From: Leptospira sp.
GTDB taxonomy: Bacteria; Spirochaetota; Leptospiria; Leptospirales; Leptospiraceae
Reading direction: 5' to 3'
Length of the DNA: 64,000 nt
NCBI GenBank assembly: GCA_027533185.1
Contig: JAPZTS010000014.1
Location: 62,001-126,000 of the forward strand
Position numbers and translations under genes: made by a program. The notes beneath the pieces are model-generated. The model saw nothing but the letters and a program-made list of their open reading frames with translations, did not search any database and was not told the origin of the DNA. Positions 28,989 to 37,126 of this stretch are shown in pieces; the stretch's first letter is position 1; each line of letters opens with the position of its first letter.

Positions 28989-30518
28989 CTACCAGTCAAT
29001 TGGTTTGTAGTCTTTTAAAAATTTGCCATAGAGATGCTGCCCTGTTAGTATTCCATGAAACAAAGGATCAATCACTCTGGCTGCTCCATCAACTATATCT
29101 AAAGGTGGTTGAAAATCATGGAGATTTTGCTTCTTTAAGGACAATTCCATTGGGTCCTCATCTGTTACCCATCCTGTATCGACTGCATTCATAAAAATAC
29201 CGTCTTTTGCAAAGTCACTAGCCGAAGTGTGTGTCAACATATTGAGAGCCGCTTTGGCCATATTCGTATGGGGATGTCTGTCTTCCTTCTTAAATCTATG
29301 AAACTTTCCTTCCATTGCGGATACGTTAATGATATGTTTTTTGCCGGTATTATCTCTTCGCATAATCGAAACCAAACGGTTACACAATACAAACGGAGCA
29401 ACTGCATTTACAAGTTGTACTTCTAACATTTCCGATGTGTTAATTTCGCCCAATTTCAATCGCCAACTATTCGTTTTCCGAAGATCCACTTGTTGTAGAT
29501 CTGCATCCAATTTGCCTTCTGGAAATACAGTTTCCAATTCGTTGGAGTTGTCGTGAGAGTAGGGAATTTGAGATAGTGCTGCAGATGATCGAATTCCAAC
29601 TCCAGGAGTTTTGTGGTTCCAACTGACAGCCAGAGCTATCGCTGTATCTTTCATAACATTTGTATCGGAACTCGAGGTTTGGTTAAGATCGTTTTTACAA
29701 TGTTCATAAAAACTCAAAATAGATCGAACGTCTGGTGTTAGTTCAGTCCAAGCAGATGTTTCCACTTTTAGCAAATGACTATAAAATCCAGGAGGCCTTC
29801 GGACAGTTTGTGCAGCATTATTGATAAGTATGTCAAGTCGATCCAAATGGGTTTCAAGATATTTGCAAAAGATTTCCACAGAAGGAGTGTGCCGTAAGTC
29901 GAGCCCAAAAACTTGCAGGCGTTGTTTCCATTCATGGAAGTCTTCTTCTTTAGAAAATCGGATTGCTGAATCAATCGGGAATCGAGTTGTGGCGATCACT
30001 TTCGCACCCGATCGTAGCATCATCAGTGCTGTATGGTATCCGATTTTTAGACGAGAGCCCGTAATCACCGCTACCATACCAGTCAAGTCTGCTCTTTGGT
30101 ATCGCTTTTCATAATTTAGTTCGGCACATTCCTTACACATAGAATCGTAAAAAAAATGCAATTTTGTATAAGGGGTTTTGCAGATATAACAGCTCTTAGG
30201 TCTTGGTAAAATTTCTGCTTTTTCCCAATCCCATCTATTCGTGAGATCGGGAATCTGTTTGGGAGCAGTAAAAACTGTTGCTTCCCTTGCTTTTCTGATT
30301 TCTGTTTCTGATGTTTTTTTTCTTTCGAGCGATCGAATCTGGTTTCGTTTTTCTAGGCGAACTGTACGGTTTCGAAGAAGGACTTCATTTTTATTCGGTC
30401 TTGAAATCCTTCCACATAGGATTTGCAACCGGAGGCGTTCTTCCTCACCTAAAGTTACTAATTTTTGAGGTTGGTCTAGAAGCTCCTGTAGATACGTCAA
30501 AACCTGGTTAATATCCAT
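28989..30518 (-). CDS. SDR-family oxidoreductase with N-terminal zinc ribbon
   Basis: Counted from the preceding in-frame GTG at 30521 (the ATG at 30518 is codon 2), a CxxC-x14-CxxC zinc ribbon (Cys111, 114, 129, 132) precedes a Rossmann SDR domain starting near residue 149 ([12 protein letters not shown]). The NNAAQ motif is near 234, Ser401 lies in NVSAMEG, and Lys423 in TNMAK. The YxxxK tyrosine is replaced by Thr419. About 130 residues separate NNAA from the next conserved block, far more than the family norm. The substrate is unknown. The gene lies 46 bases downstream of the light-sensor operon. Confidence 0.8.
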   Translation of the reverse strand: MDINQVLTYLQELLDQPQKLVTLGEEERLRLQILCGRISRPNKNEVLLRNRTVRLEKRNQIRSLERKKTSETEIRKAREATVFTAPKQIPDLTNRWDWEKAEILPRPKSCYICKTPYTKLHFFYDSMCKECAELNYEKRYQRADLTGMVAVITGSRLKIGYHTALMMLRSGAKVIATTRFPIDSAIRFSKEEDFHEWKQRLQVFGLDLRHTPSVEIFCKYLETHLDRLDILINNAAQTVRRPPGFYSHLLKVETSAWTELTPDVRSILSFYEHCKNDLNQTSSSDTNVMKDTAIALAVSWNHKTPGVGIRSSAALSQIPYSHDNSNELETVFPEGKLDADLQQVDLRKTNSWRLKLGEINTSEMLEVQLVNAVAPFVLCNRLVSIMRRDNTGKKHIINVSAMEGKFHRFKKEDRHPHTNMAKAALNMLTHTSASDFAKDGIFMNAVDTGWVTDEDPMELSLKKQNLHDFQPPLDIVDGAARVIDPLFHGILTGQHLYGKFLKDYKPIDW

Positions 30519-30563
30519 CACTACGGAACAGGTTTTTTATTGTTCCGCGGTTGGGCAACTCGT

Positions 30564-31241
30564 TTAGTTTTTGTGGACCGTGATCTTTCGTTTTCCGTAA
30601 AATTGAATCGATTTGCCGATCACACAGGAGTCCACCATCTCGTCCTGTAGGTTGTTCACCTGCTCTCTCATGTTTTTTATGATAGAAACAACTTCTTCTG
30701 GCTCGCAAGTTCCTAATCTTTTAAATAGATATTCTTTATCATAATAAAGTGAATCGATTTGTTCTGAGAGTTGATCCGCATCTGAGAAATCTTGATCAGG
30801 TCCCGTTGGGTTTGGCGTTTTGGTATACATGATTTCGCGGATGGGCTTTGTCAAAAAGGATTGGATTTCTGCTAGGTCGTCTTCGTGTAGCAAAGGTTCA
30901 ATCGCAATTAATATATATGTGACAAGGGATGCTTTGAGAACTAAATTGGAATCCGCCAGACCCTTTTTAAAATTTTGATACTGTACCTGCGCGTTTAACT
31001 GCTTCCAAAGGCATTTCAATTCCACATACTTGGAAAAAACAAGAACGCTTAATTCTTCGTCATCTTCGACATCCCGAAGAAGGTCTAAAAAAGTTTGGAT
31101 TAGATGATGGAACCAAATTTTTTGGTCTTGATAATCTGAATCGGAGACGGAAAAATTAACTTTCCAATCTTCAAAGTTTTCGTTTACATCATTGGTAAAC
31201 TGTTCGTTCGTTATTGCTTCTTCAATTAATGTTAATTCCAT
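30564..31241 (-). CDS. 225-aa helical protein coupled to the PYP gene
   Basis: From ATG 31241 this soluble, mostly helical protein overlaps the PYP gene by ten bases. Its C-terminal third contains LYYDKEYLFKRLGTCEPEEV. That is very like LYSEKEYLEKELGTSVPEQI in the 82-aa protein two genes upstream, suggesting a shared docking or dimerisation element. I see no enzymatic motif. Being coupled to a photoreceptor and chemoreceptor, it may link them, but that is inference. Confidence 0.75.
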   Translation of the reverse strand: MELTLIEEAITNEQFTNDVNENFEDWKVNFSVSDSDYQDQKIWFHHLIQTFLDLLRDVEDDEELSVLVFSKYVELKCLWKQLNAQVQYQNFKKGLADSNLVLKASLVTYILIAIEPLLHEDDLAEIQSFLTKPIREIMYTKTPNPTGPDQDFSDADQLSEQIDSLYYDKEYLFKRLGTCEPEEVVSIIKNMREQVNNLQDEMVDSCVIGKSIQFYGKRKITVHKN

Positions 31242-31660
31242 TTTACAAATATCCAATTGGTTGGTCTTGCAGGTCCTCTGTAGAGATGGATTTTTACAGG
31301 CGTTGGTTTCATCTTATACGTAAAGGTATAAGGAAAAATCATATCCATCTTTCTCTCATCTACACCTTGTTTAAAAGCTCCATAAAAAATTTGGTTGTTT
31401 GTGCAAGGTGCGACTTCTGTAAAAAAGTTTTTGCCGATCGTCGATTTCGCATCTACACCAGCCTTTTTTCCCTCATATTCGTTGAAGGTTTTAATGATTC
31501 CCTTGTCATCCAAAGAGATCACTCCAAAGTCCAAAAGATCTAGCTCTTCGGGAGTCTTTCTGAGAATTTTTTGTAAGAGGTCATCGGGTATAAATCGCAT
31601 TTCTGATTTTGCAAATGCTTCGCCTTGTTTTGCCAATTTTTGGACAAGTTCTTCACTCAT
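31232..31660 (-). CDS. pyp: Photoactive yellow protein (PAS-type blue-light photoreceptor)
   Basis: The 142-residue protein aligns without gaps to Halorhodospira PYP at an offset of 17. Cys86 (Cys69, thioester to p-coumarate) lies in EVAPCTNN. Glu63 (Glu46), Tyr111 (Tyr94), Tyr115 (Tyr98) and Met117 (Met100) are kept, as are IGKNFF and FYGAFKQGV. Three pocket residues differ: Phe59 for Tyr42, Ala67 for Thr50 and Val69 for Arg52. The TGATATG junction couples it to the upstream 82-aa gene. Whether it carries chromophore is unknown; no Tyr ammonia-lyase or CoA-ligase lies in the window. Confidence 0.9.
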   Translation of the reverse strand: MSEELVQKLAKQGEAFAKSEMRFIPDDLLQKILRKTPEELDLLDFGVISLDDKGIIKTFNEYEGKKAGVDAKSTIGKNFFTEVAPCTNNQIFYGAFKQGVDERKMDMIFPYTFTYKMKPTPVKIHLYRGPARPTNWIFVKWN

Positions 31661-31661
31661 A

Positions 31662-31910
31662 TCAAATACCTGTAAATCTTTCTTTAGAGAGGAAAACGGA
31701 AGAAAGGGATTCTATTGAAATCTTACTTGAATCGATCTTTCTGTAGAATTCTTTGAATTCATACAACTGAACCAAGGATTCTTCTAATTTTGTAAATTCA
31801 GCGTAGATTTGTTCAGGAACTGAAGTTCCTAATTCTTTTTCCAAATATTCTTTTTCAGAATATAAGGCAGTCAATTGTTCTTCTAGGCTACTAAGGATAC
31901 TGTCTTCCAT
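31662..31910 (-). CDS. 82-aa coiled-coil protein
   Basis: A short, highly helical protein with leucine-rich heptads. Residues 15-35 (ALYSEKEYLEKELGTSVPEQI) echo a segment of the 225-aa protein downstream. It stands 14 bases after the chemoreceptor gene and one base before the PYP start. It is probably a linker or adaptor, but no family is recognised. Confidence 0.75.
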   Translation of the reverse strand: MEDSILSSLEEQLTALYSEKEYLEKELGTSVPEQIYAEFTKLEESLVQLYEFKEFYRKIDSSKISIESLSSVFLSKERFTGI

Positions 31911-31924
31911 TGTAGTTTAGACAG

Positions 31925-33049
31925 TTATTTTTTAAAAGAGGATAGAATATTAAATTCTACGAGGATACTCCAAAACCGTTTGCTATTCCCAATCTGGACA
32001 GGTTTCAAAATAAAGGCGGTTTCGGCTTCATTAACGTACACGAAAGATTGACCAGTTTGGATTGCTTTTTTTGCCTCTAGAGATAGATGGTCCGCTGGTT
32101 TTCCAAGTAAGTCCTTCTCAGGATGGGAAGCATAGTTGCCTTCGTAGCTGATTAGAGCGGTTGTTCCTGTTCCAAAAATCCTCTTTGGCGAAAGTTCTTT
32201 CTGGAGTTGTTCAAGTGAAAAGTCTGCACCTAAGATTCCGGAGAACTTTGATTGAATAAAAAGATTCGTCATAAAGCTAGTCATCTTTACTGTCTTTCCC
32301 TCAATAGGATAGTCATACGGTTCCATCATAACATCCTCTCCTAAATCTCTGGGAAGAATGTACCAATCGTTTTCACCGGGAACATCAAATCCTTGTAAGG
32401 GTTCAATAGAAATTCTGCCAGCATGTCTGTGACAATAGGGTACAAAACGTCCGGTTGGAGAATGCCCTTCTTTATTTTGATAGAATTCATCCTTTTCGTC
32501 GATAACGTTTGGTTCGCAACAAATTGCATAGGCTAATTGTTGTTCGTTTTGGGTTAAATATTCTTGCAAAATAAGTAACAGGTGTTCTCGTTTCATTCCT
32601 GTGTTCGCCTGGATCAAACTCTGAATTAAAAATTTTAAGCCATAGAGTGAGGTTGCCATGATATAAAATTTGGATTCCAAGTTTTTAGCGATGGAATCCG
32701 TCCATAATTCTGCAAACTCTAAGATGGACTGTTTTTCCATCTCTAAAACTTCGCTACTGGCAGTTGCAGTTTCTGTATTGATACGAGAGAGGATTTCTGT
32801 GATTTTTTTTGTAGCCTCGCTTGTCTGGAAAGATAGTTTTGTTACTTCGTTTGCTACAATTTCAAATCCACGACCGTGTTCGCCAGCTCTGGCTGCTTCG
32901 ATTGCCGCATTTAATGCGAGTAAATTGGTTTGTTTGGCAACTTGCTGTATGGAGGAAGCAACGGTTCCAATTTCTTTGGACCTAAGTCCAAAGGCTTCAA
33001 TTAGATTTTTTAACTTCCGCATTCCTTGGTTTGAATAGGTTTCTTCCAT
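31925..33049 (-). CDS. Soluble chemoreceptor: N-terminal MCP signalling tip, C-terminal Cache domain
   Basis: The 374-residue protein opens with a short MCP signalling module. The hairpin tip [19 protein letters not shown] lies at residues 41-59 and [13 protein letters not shown] follows at 61-73. From about residue 130 it continues into a double-Cache-like sensor domain ([46 protein letters not shown]). No transmembrane segment or signal peptide is present, so both parts are cytoplasmic. This reverses the usual order of external Cache, TM and MCP. It heads the PYP run, 30 bases after the ABC gene. Confidence 0.88.
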   Translation of the reverse strand: MEETYSNQGMRKLKNLIEAFGLRSKEIGTVASSIQQVAKQTNLLALNAAIEAARAGEHGRGFEIVANEVTKLSFQTSEATKKITEILSRINTETATASSEVLEMEKQSILEFAELWTDSIAKNLESKFYIMATSLYGLKFLIQSLIQANTGMKREHLLLILQEYLTQNEQQLAYAICCEPNVIDEKDEFYQNKEGHSPTGRFVPYCHRHAGRISIEPLQGFDVPGENDWYILPRDLGEDVMMEPYDYPIEGKTVKMTSFMTNLFIQSKFSGILGADFSLEQLQKELSPKRIFGTGTTALISYEGNYASHPEKDLLGKPADHLSLEAKKAIQTGQSFVYVNEAETAFILKPVQIGNSKRFWSILVEFNILSSFKK

Positions 33050-33079
33050 GTTTGACCTGATTACTGAATCAATTTATTC

Positions 33080-34882
33080 CTATTGGTAACCTGCCTGTTG
33101 TAAACGAAAGAGCTTTTCGTATCTACCTTTTTTTTCTAATAGTTGGTTGTGGGAGCCCCATTCTAAAACTTCTCCCCCGCCTAATACCAAGATCAGATCC
33201 GCCATTCGCACTGTAGAAAATCGATGGGAAATCAGAATCACCGTCTTACCTTCCGTATGTTCTCGGAAATGTTCGAAAACCTTCATTTCTGCCTCTGCAT
33301 CGATGGCAGAAGTTGGCTCATCCAGAATCAAAATCTCAGCATCCTTTCGCATAAAAGCTCGAGAAAGTGCTAACTTCTGCCACTGGCCACCAGAAAGTTC
33401 GCGACCATCTTTGAACCATTTCCCGAGTCTTGTGTAGAAGCGATTTTCCAGATCTTGGATAAATTCATAGGCCATACCCAACTGAGACGCTTCACCCCAC
33501 CTGGATTCGTTCATTGCATCTTTTGCATCCCCGAGTCCGATATTTTCGCCAACCATAAATTGATATTGGACAAAATTCTGGAAGATAACACCAATTTTGT
33601 TGCGGAGTGTGGTTTCGTCCCAGTCTCTTAAATTCACTCCATCTAGGTAGATATTGCCTTCCGTTGGTGTGTACAATTTGGTTAGGAGTTTGATTAGAGT
33701 GGTTTTTCCGGAACCATTCTTACCGACGATTGCAAGTTTTTCTCCAGATTTTAAATGGAAATTTATATTTTTTAAAGAGTAATCGTTGTTACCTGGATAT
33801 TGGAAAGAAACATTCTCAAAAAGGATTCCATCCCTTCTTTTACCAAAACGAGTTTGACCAGATTGTTTTATCAAAGGAATTTCTAAAAAGGAATTTAAGT
33901 TTTCAATATAAAGATGGTCTTCATAAATTCCACCAAATGCCGAGAGTAGGCTAGTAAATGTAGTTTGACCTTGTCGGAAGATAACTATATACATCGTCAT
34001 CTCACCCAAACTTATTTTTTTTTGAATGGCAAGAGATACGATCCAAACATAGGAGCCGTAAAAAGCCAACTGACTTAAGATTCCAAAAATAAAACTCCAT
34101 ATTCCTTTTTGTATGGTTAGCTGTTTATCTTCTTTATAGATCCGATTGAAATTGGATTTGTATCTCTCTAGAAAAATTTTTCCTAAATCGTATAGGATGG
34201 TTTCTTTCGCATTATCTTCCCTTGCGATCAGACTCTCCAAATAGACTTGCTCTCTAGTTTCCTTAGATTTCCATCGAAAGAGGCGGAAGCTATGGTTGGA
34301 AAATTTTGTTTCTGCTACAAAGGACGGAATTGCCGCAAAAATTAAAGCAATAGATGCGAATGGTGAGAGGTGGAAGAGTAATCCAAAAAAACTAACGATT
34401 GTAATCGAAGACTGGATCACAGTAAAGAAGCGAGTCACCATGGAAAGTGGTTTCGAGGAAGCTTCGGTTCTTGCCTGTGTCATTTTGTCATAGGTTTCGG
34501 AATCTTCGAAATGAGTGAGTTCGAGTTCGGTTGCCTTTGTTAGAATTTTAACGTTTACAGCCTGGCCCAATCGAATCCGCAGAAGTGCATAGGCAACAGA
34601 ATATAGTTTTTGAGATCCGAAGTAAAGGAAGGTAAGTCCAGCTTCTAAATAGACAAGAATAAAAGGTTTAGCGGTTGTTAGTGAATGGAAATCAAATTCT
34701 TTGAATTCTCCTATTAGAATTTCATCAATGATAAGTTTTCCAATCCAAACAAGTGCAGATGGAAAAATCCCATTTGTAATCGTTAAAAAACAAATGATCC
34801 ACGTAAGAATTTTGGAACTCTCGAGAGATAGTAAAAAAGCAGTTTTAGACGATTTGTAAATTTGTCGGAGGGATTGAAACAT
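33080..34882 (-). CDS. ABC transporter, fused permease/ATPase half-transporter
   Basis: A 600-residue ABCB-type protein with six N-terminal membrane helices (residues 20-320) and an ATPase domain. The Walker A is GKNGSGKTTL near 388, the signature LSGGQ near 496, and the Walker B LILDEPTSA. The substrate is unknown. It is the most upstream gene of the leftward run that includes the chemoreceptor and PYP; the 30-base gap leaves room for cotranscription. Confidence 0.93.
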   Translation of the reverse strand: MFQSLRQIYKSSKTAFLLSLESSKILTWIICFLTITNGIFPSALVWIGKLIIDEILIGEFKEFDFHSLTTAKPFILVYLEAGLTFLYFGSQKLYSVAYALLRIRLGQAVNVKILTKATELELTHFEDSETYDKMTQARTEASSKPLSMVTRFFTVIQSSITIVSFFGLLFHLSPFASIALIFAAIPSFVAETKFSNHSFRLFRWKSKETREQVYLESLIAREDNAKETILYDLGKIFLERYKSNFNRIYKEDKQLTIQKGIWSFIFGILSQLAFYGSYVWIVSLAIQKKISLGEMTMYIVIFRQGQTTFTSLLSAFGGIYEDHLYIENLNSFLEIPLIKQSGQTRFGKRRDGILFENVSFQYPGNNDYSLKNINFHLKSGEKLAIVGKNGSGKTTLIKLLTKLYTPTEGNIYLDGVNLRDWDETTLRNKIGVIFQNFVQYQFMVGENIGLGDAKDAMNESRWGEASQLGMAYEFIQDLENRFYTRLGKWFKDGRELSGGQWQKLALSRAFMRKDAEILILDEPTSAIDAEAEMKVFEHFREHTEGKTVILISHRFSTVRMADLILVLGGGEVLEWGSHNQLLEKKGRYEKLFRLQQAGYQ

Positions 34883-34975
34883 CTTTCTTTTACACTTAAA
34901 AGATTTGGGAATGTGGATACCAAAAAATGAATTTTACTAGAATTTATTCAATACTATCCATCAGATACTAGATTT

Positions 34976-35695
34976 ATGGAAACAGAAAGGTTGGATAAGG
35001 TTCTTTCGAATTTAGGAATAGGCTCACGGAGCGATGTAAAGATCGCCATCAAACAAGGTAAAGTCTTGGTGAATGGAATTTTGACAAAAGATCCAAAAAC
35101 CAAAGTAAATTTGGAAGATTCTGTTCAGTATGAAACTGAGATTTTAATACGAAGGAAATTCTATTACTTCATGATGAATAAGGCTCCGGATTGTATTACT
35201 GCAACAGAAGACCCCAAAGAGAAAACCGTTATGGAATACCTTTCCTTCCGACACCAGAATATGAACCTATTTCCTATTGGAAGGTTGGACAAAGAAACGG
35301 AGGGCCTACTCTTATTTACAACGAATGGGCCATTGGCACATAAGTACACATCTCCCAAACATTTGGTAACAAAAGAATACTATGCTGAGATTCACGGTGT
35401 TGTTGGCAAAGAGGAAATAGATGCGTTTGAAACTGGTGTGACTCTAGACGATGGATATAAAACGCTTCCCGCCAAATTGGAGCTAGACTCTATCAATGGG
35501 GATAAGTCTTTTGTTAAGGTATGGCTTAGAGAGGGAAAGTATCGTCAAATTCGTAGGATGTTCGTATCTTTAGGAATGGAGGTTGTCTACCTAAAACGAG
35601 TTCGGATGGGAGCAATTGAACTCGATCCCAATCTCAGAGTAGGCAATTACCGGGAACTGACGGAGGAAGAAATAAAACAAATGGAGGCACTCTAA
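34976..35695 (+). CDS. rsuA: RsuA-type rRNA pseudouridine synthase
   Basis: The 239-residue protein has an N-terminal S4 domain (about 1-60). The RsuA/RluB/E/F catalytic motif follows, with Asp105 in GRLDKETEGLLLFT. Blocks FMMNKAP and SPKHLVTKEYYAE match RsuA of Escherichia coli (16S rRNA U516). The subgroup choice is by eye. It is divergent from the ABC transporter. Confidence 0.87.
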   Translation: METERLDKVLSNLGIGSRSDVKIAIKQGKVLVNGILTKDPKTKVNLEDSVQYETEILIRRKFYYFMMNKAPDCITATEDPKEKTVMEYLSFRHQNMNLFPIGRLDKETEGLLLFTTNGPLAHKYTSPKHLVTKEYYAEIHGVVGKEEIDAFETGVTLDDGYKTLPAKLELDSINGDKSFVKVWLREGKYRQIRRMFVSLGMEVVYLKRVRMGAIELDPNLRVGNYRELTEEEIKQMEAL

Positions 35696-35742
35696 TTCTT
35701 TCCATAATTGAGCATCCAAAACTTCGATGGAAGGTCAGTCTT

Positions 35743-36594
35743 TTACGAATCTGTTTCGATAAATGCGATTACTTTATTTAAAAATTCTGGTGGCGCCTTT
35801 CTTGGCCTAGAACTCGAAAGGGCAACGAACAGCTGTTCATCCTTCATACTTGCTAATACCTTCCCCTTACTATCTACAAGATCCTGACGGAAGTAAAAAC
35901 GAATTTTCTCCACGGATTCAATCCAGCTTTGTATCGTTATATTGCTTCCTGGTTCGGGTAACTCGTAAACTTGGATTTCTCCACCCATAAAAAAAGTAGT
36001 GGAATCGGTTTCTTGAATCAAAGAAAAATCTACGATTTCCTTAAAGAATAGAAATCGACCTTCCTCAAAAATTTTCCAAATTGCTTCCTGTGTTAGATTC
36101 CAAAAGCAATTCATATCACTAAATGGTATGGTATACGTATGGTTTAGTGTGTGCTGAGATTCTGGTTTTTTATGAATGGAAAAAGGTTTAAGAGCTAGAG
36201 ACTCATTGAAGGTTTTTTTCTCAGCAACTTCTGGCTTTAGAATATTTCCTTTTTGTTTGAGAAGCGATGTTGATTCCAATTCACAGGCTTTTTTCCCATC
36301 TCCGCCAAAGAGTTCTTGTTTCCATAAAAACAATCCGTTCTCGTCTATATCGAGTTCGGTGGTGACGTTTATATCAGCACCAGCGAATTGTTGGCTTAAA
36401 AAACGAACAAAACTGGATTTTGGCTCATAAACAATTCCCTCGGTAAGGCATTTTTGGATAGGATAACCAATCTCTGCTAGAATTTCCATTCTCGCATCAT
36501 ATCCGAATCTTTCATACGTTCTACTTGTTACATGACGATTCCAGTCGAGATCATAATATCTAGTTGTAAGGGTTTTTTGAAAAGGGAAACTCAT
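35743..36594 (-). CDS. Double-hotdog acyl-CoA/ACP thioesterase
   Basis: The 283-residue protein has two 4HBT-type hotdog domains. The first (about 5-125) begins TRYYDLDWNRHVTSRTY, with the catalytic-Asp/HV pattern. The second (about 155-275) begins TYTIPFSDMNCFWNLT. Such duplicated thioesterases act on acyl-ACP or acyl-CoA; the chain length cannot be told. It is convergent with rsuA. Confidence 0.83.
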   Translation of the reverse strand: MSFPFQKTLTTRYYDLDWNRHVTSRTYERFGYDARMEILAEIGYPIQKCLTEGIVYEPKSSFVRFLSQQFAGADINVTTELDIDENGLFLWKQELFGGDGKKACELESTSLLKQKGNILKPEVAEKKTFNESLALKPFSIHKKPESQHTLNHTYTIPFSDMNCFWNLTQEAIWKIFEEGRFLFFKEIVDFSLIQETDSTTFFMGGEIQVYELPEPGSNITIQSWIESVEKIRFYFRQDLVDSKGKVLASMKDEQLFVALSSSRPRKAPPEFLNKVIAFIETDS

Positions 36595-36735
36595 AAGCCA
36601 TTTCTCTTACGTATTCATTTCATGGAAAGAAAAATAAAGAAAAAAGTAGACCGTTCGGACTATTTGTTTATAATCGAAATTCTAATAATAAATGGAAACA
36701 GTTGACTTTAGTTTCTATGAGAAAACAAATAGGTT

Positions 36736-37119
36736 ATGTTATCTTTGAACGATCGGAAAAAAATCTTTCTCGTTGATGGCCTGGGTGCCTTGGTATCTTT
36801 TTTAATGCTAACATTTCTCGTCGCACCATTGGAACTGTTTTTTGGCATGCCTCAGGAAATCGTCTTTCAATTGGGTTTTTTTGCCTTTTTTCTTGCTATT
36901 TTTTCTCTGTCAATCTTTGCTTTTGGATTTTGGGAAAGGCCTATCTTTTTATTTTTGGTAGCCATCTTCAACACGATCTATTGTTTAATATCGTTGTATC
37001 TTATGACGGTATATTGGAACCAGCTAACAATCTATGGATCCCTATACTTTTTCGGAGAAAAATTCATAGTACTTAGTTTGGTCGCTTTTGAGTTTAGGCT
37101 TTCATTTTCTCATAAATGA
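36736..37119 (+). CDS. Small four-helix membrane protein
   Basis: The 127-residue product is almost entirely hydrophobic, with four transmembrane stretches (VSFLMLTFLVAPLELFF; FFAFFLAIFSLSIFAFGFW; FLFLVAIFNTIYCLISLYL; a last helix near 105-122). There is no family match. It is convergent with the phosphate transporter, seven bases apart. Confidence 0.6.
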   Translation: MLSLNDRKKIFLVDGLGALVSFLMLTFLVAPLELFFGMPQEIVFQLGFFAFFLAIFSLSIFAFGFWERPIFLFLVAIFNTIYCLISLYLMTVYWNQLTIYGSLYFFGEKFIVLSLVAFEFRLSFSHK

Positions 37120-37126
37120 ACTTTAC

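Noticed and set aside
30241..30511. Plus-strand frames opposite the SDR gene
   Set aside because: These are shadows of the minus-strand coding region; neither has a ribosome site or domain.
31232..31660. Reading the PYP as a generic PAS protein
   Set aside because: The ungapped alignment to PYP with Cys86, Glu63 and EVAPCT in register is far more specific than a general PAS fold.
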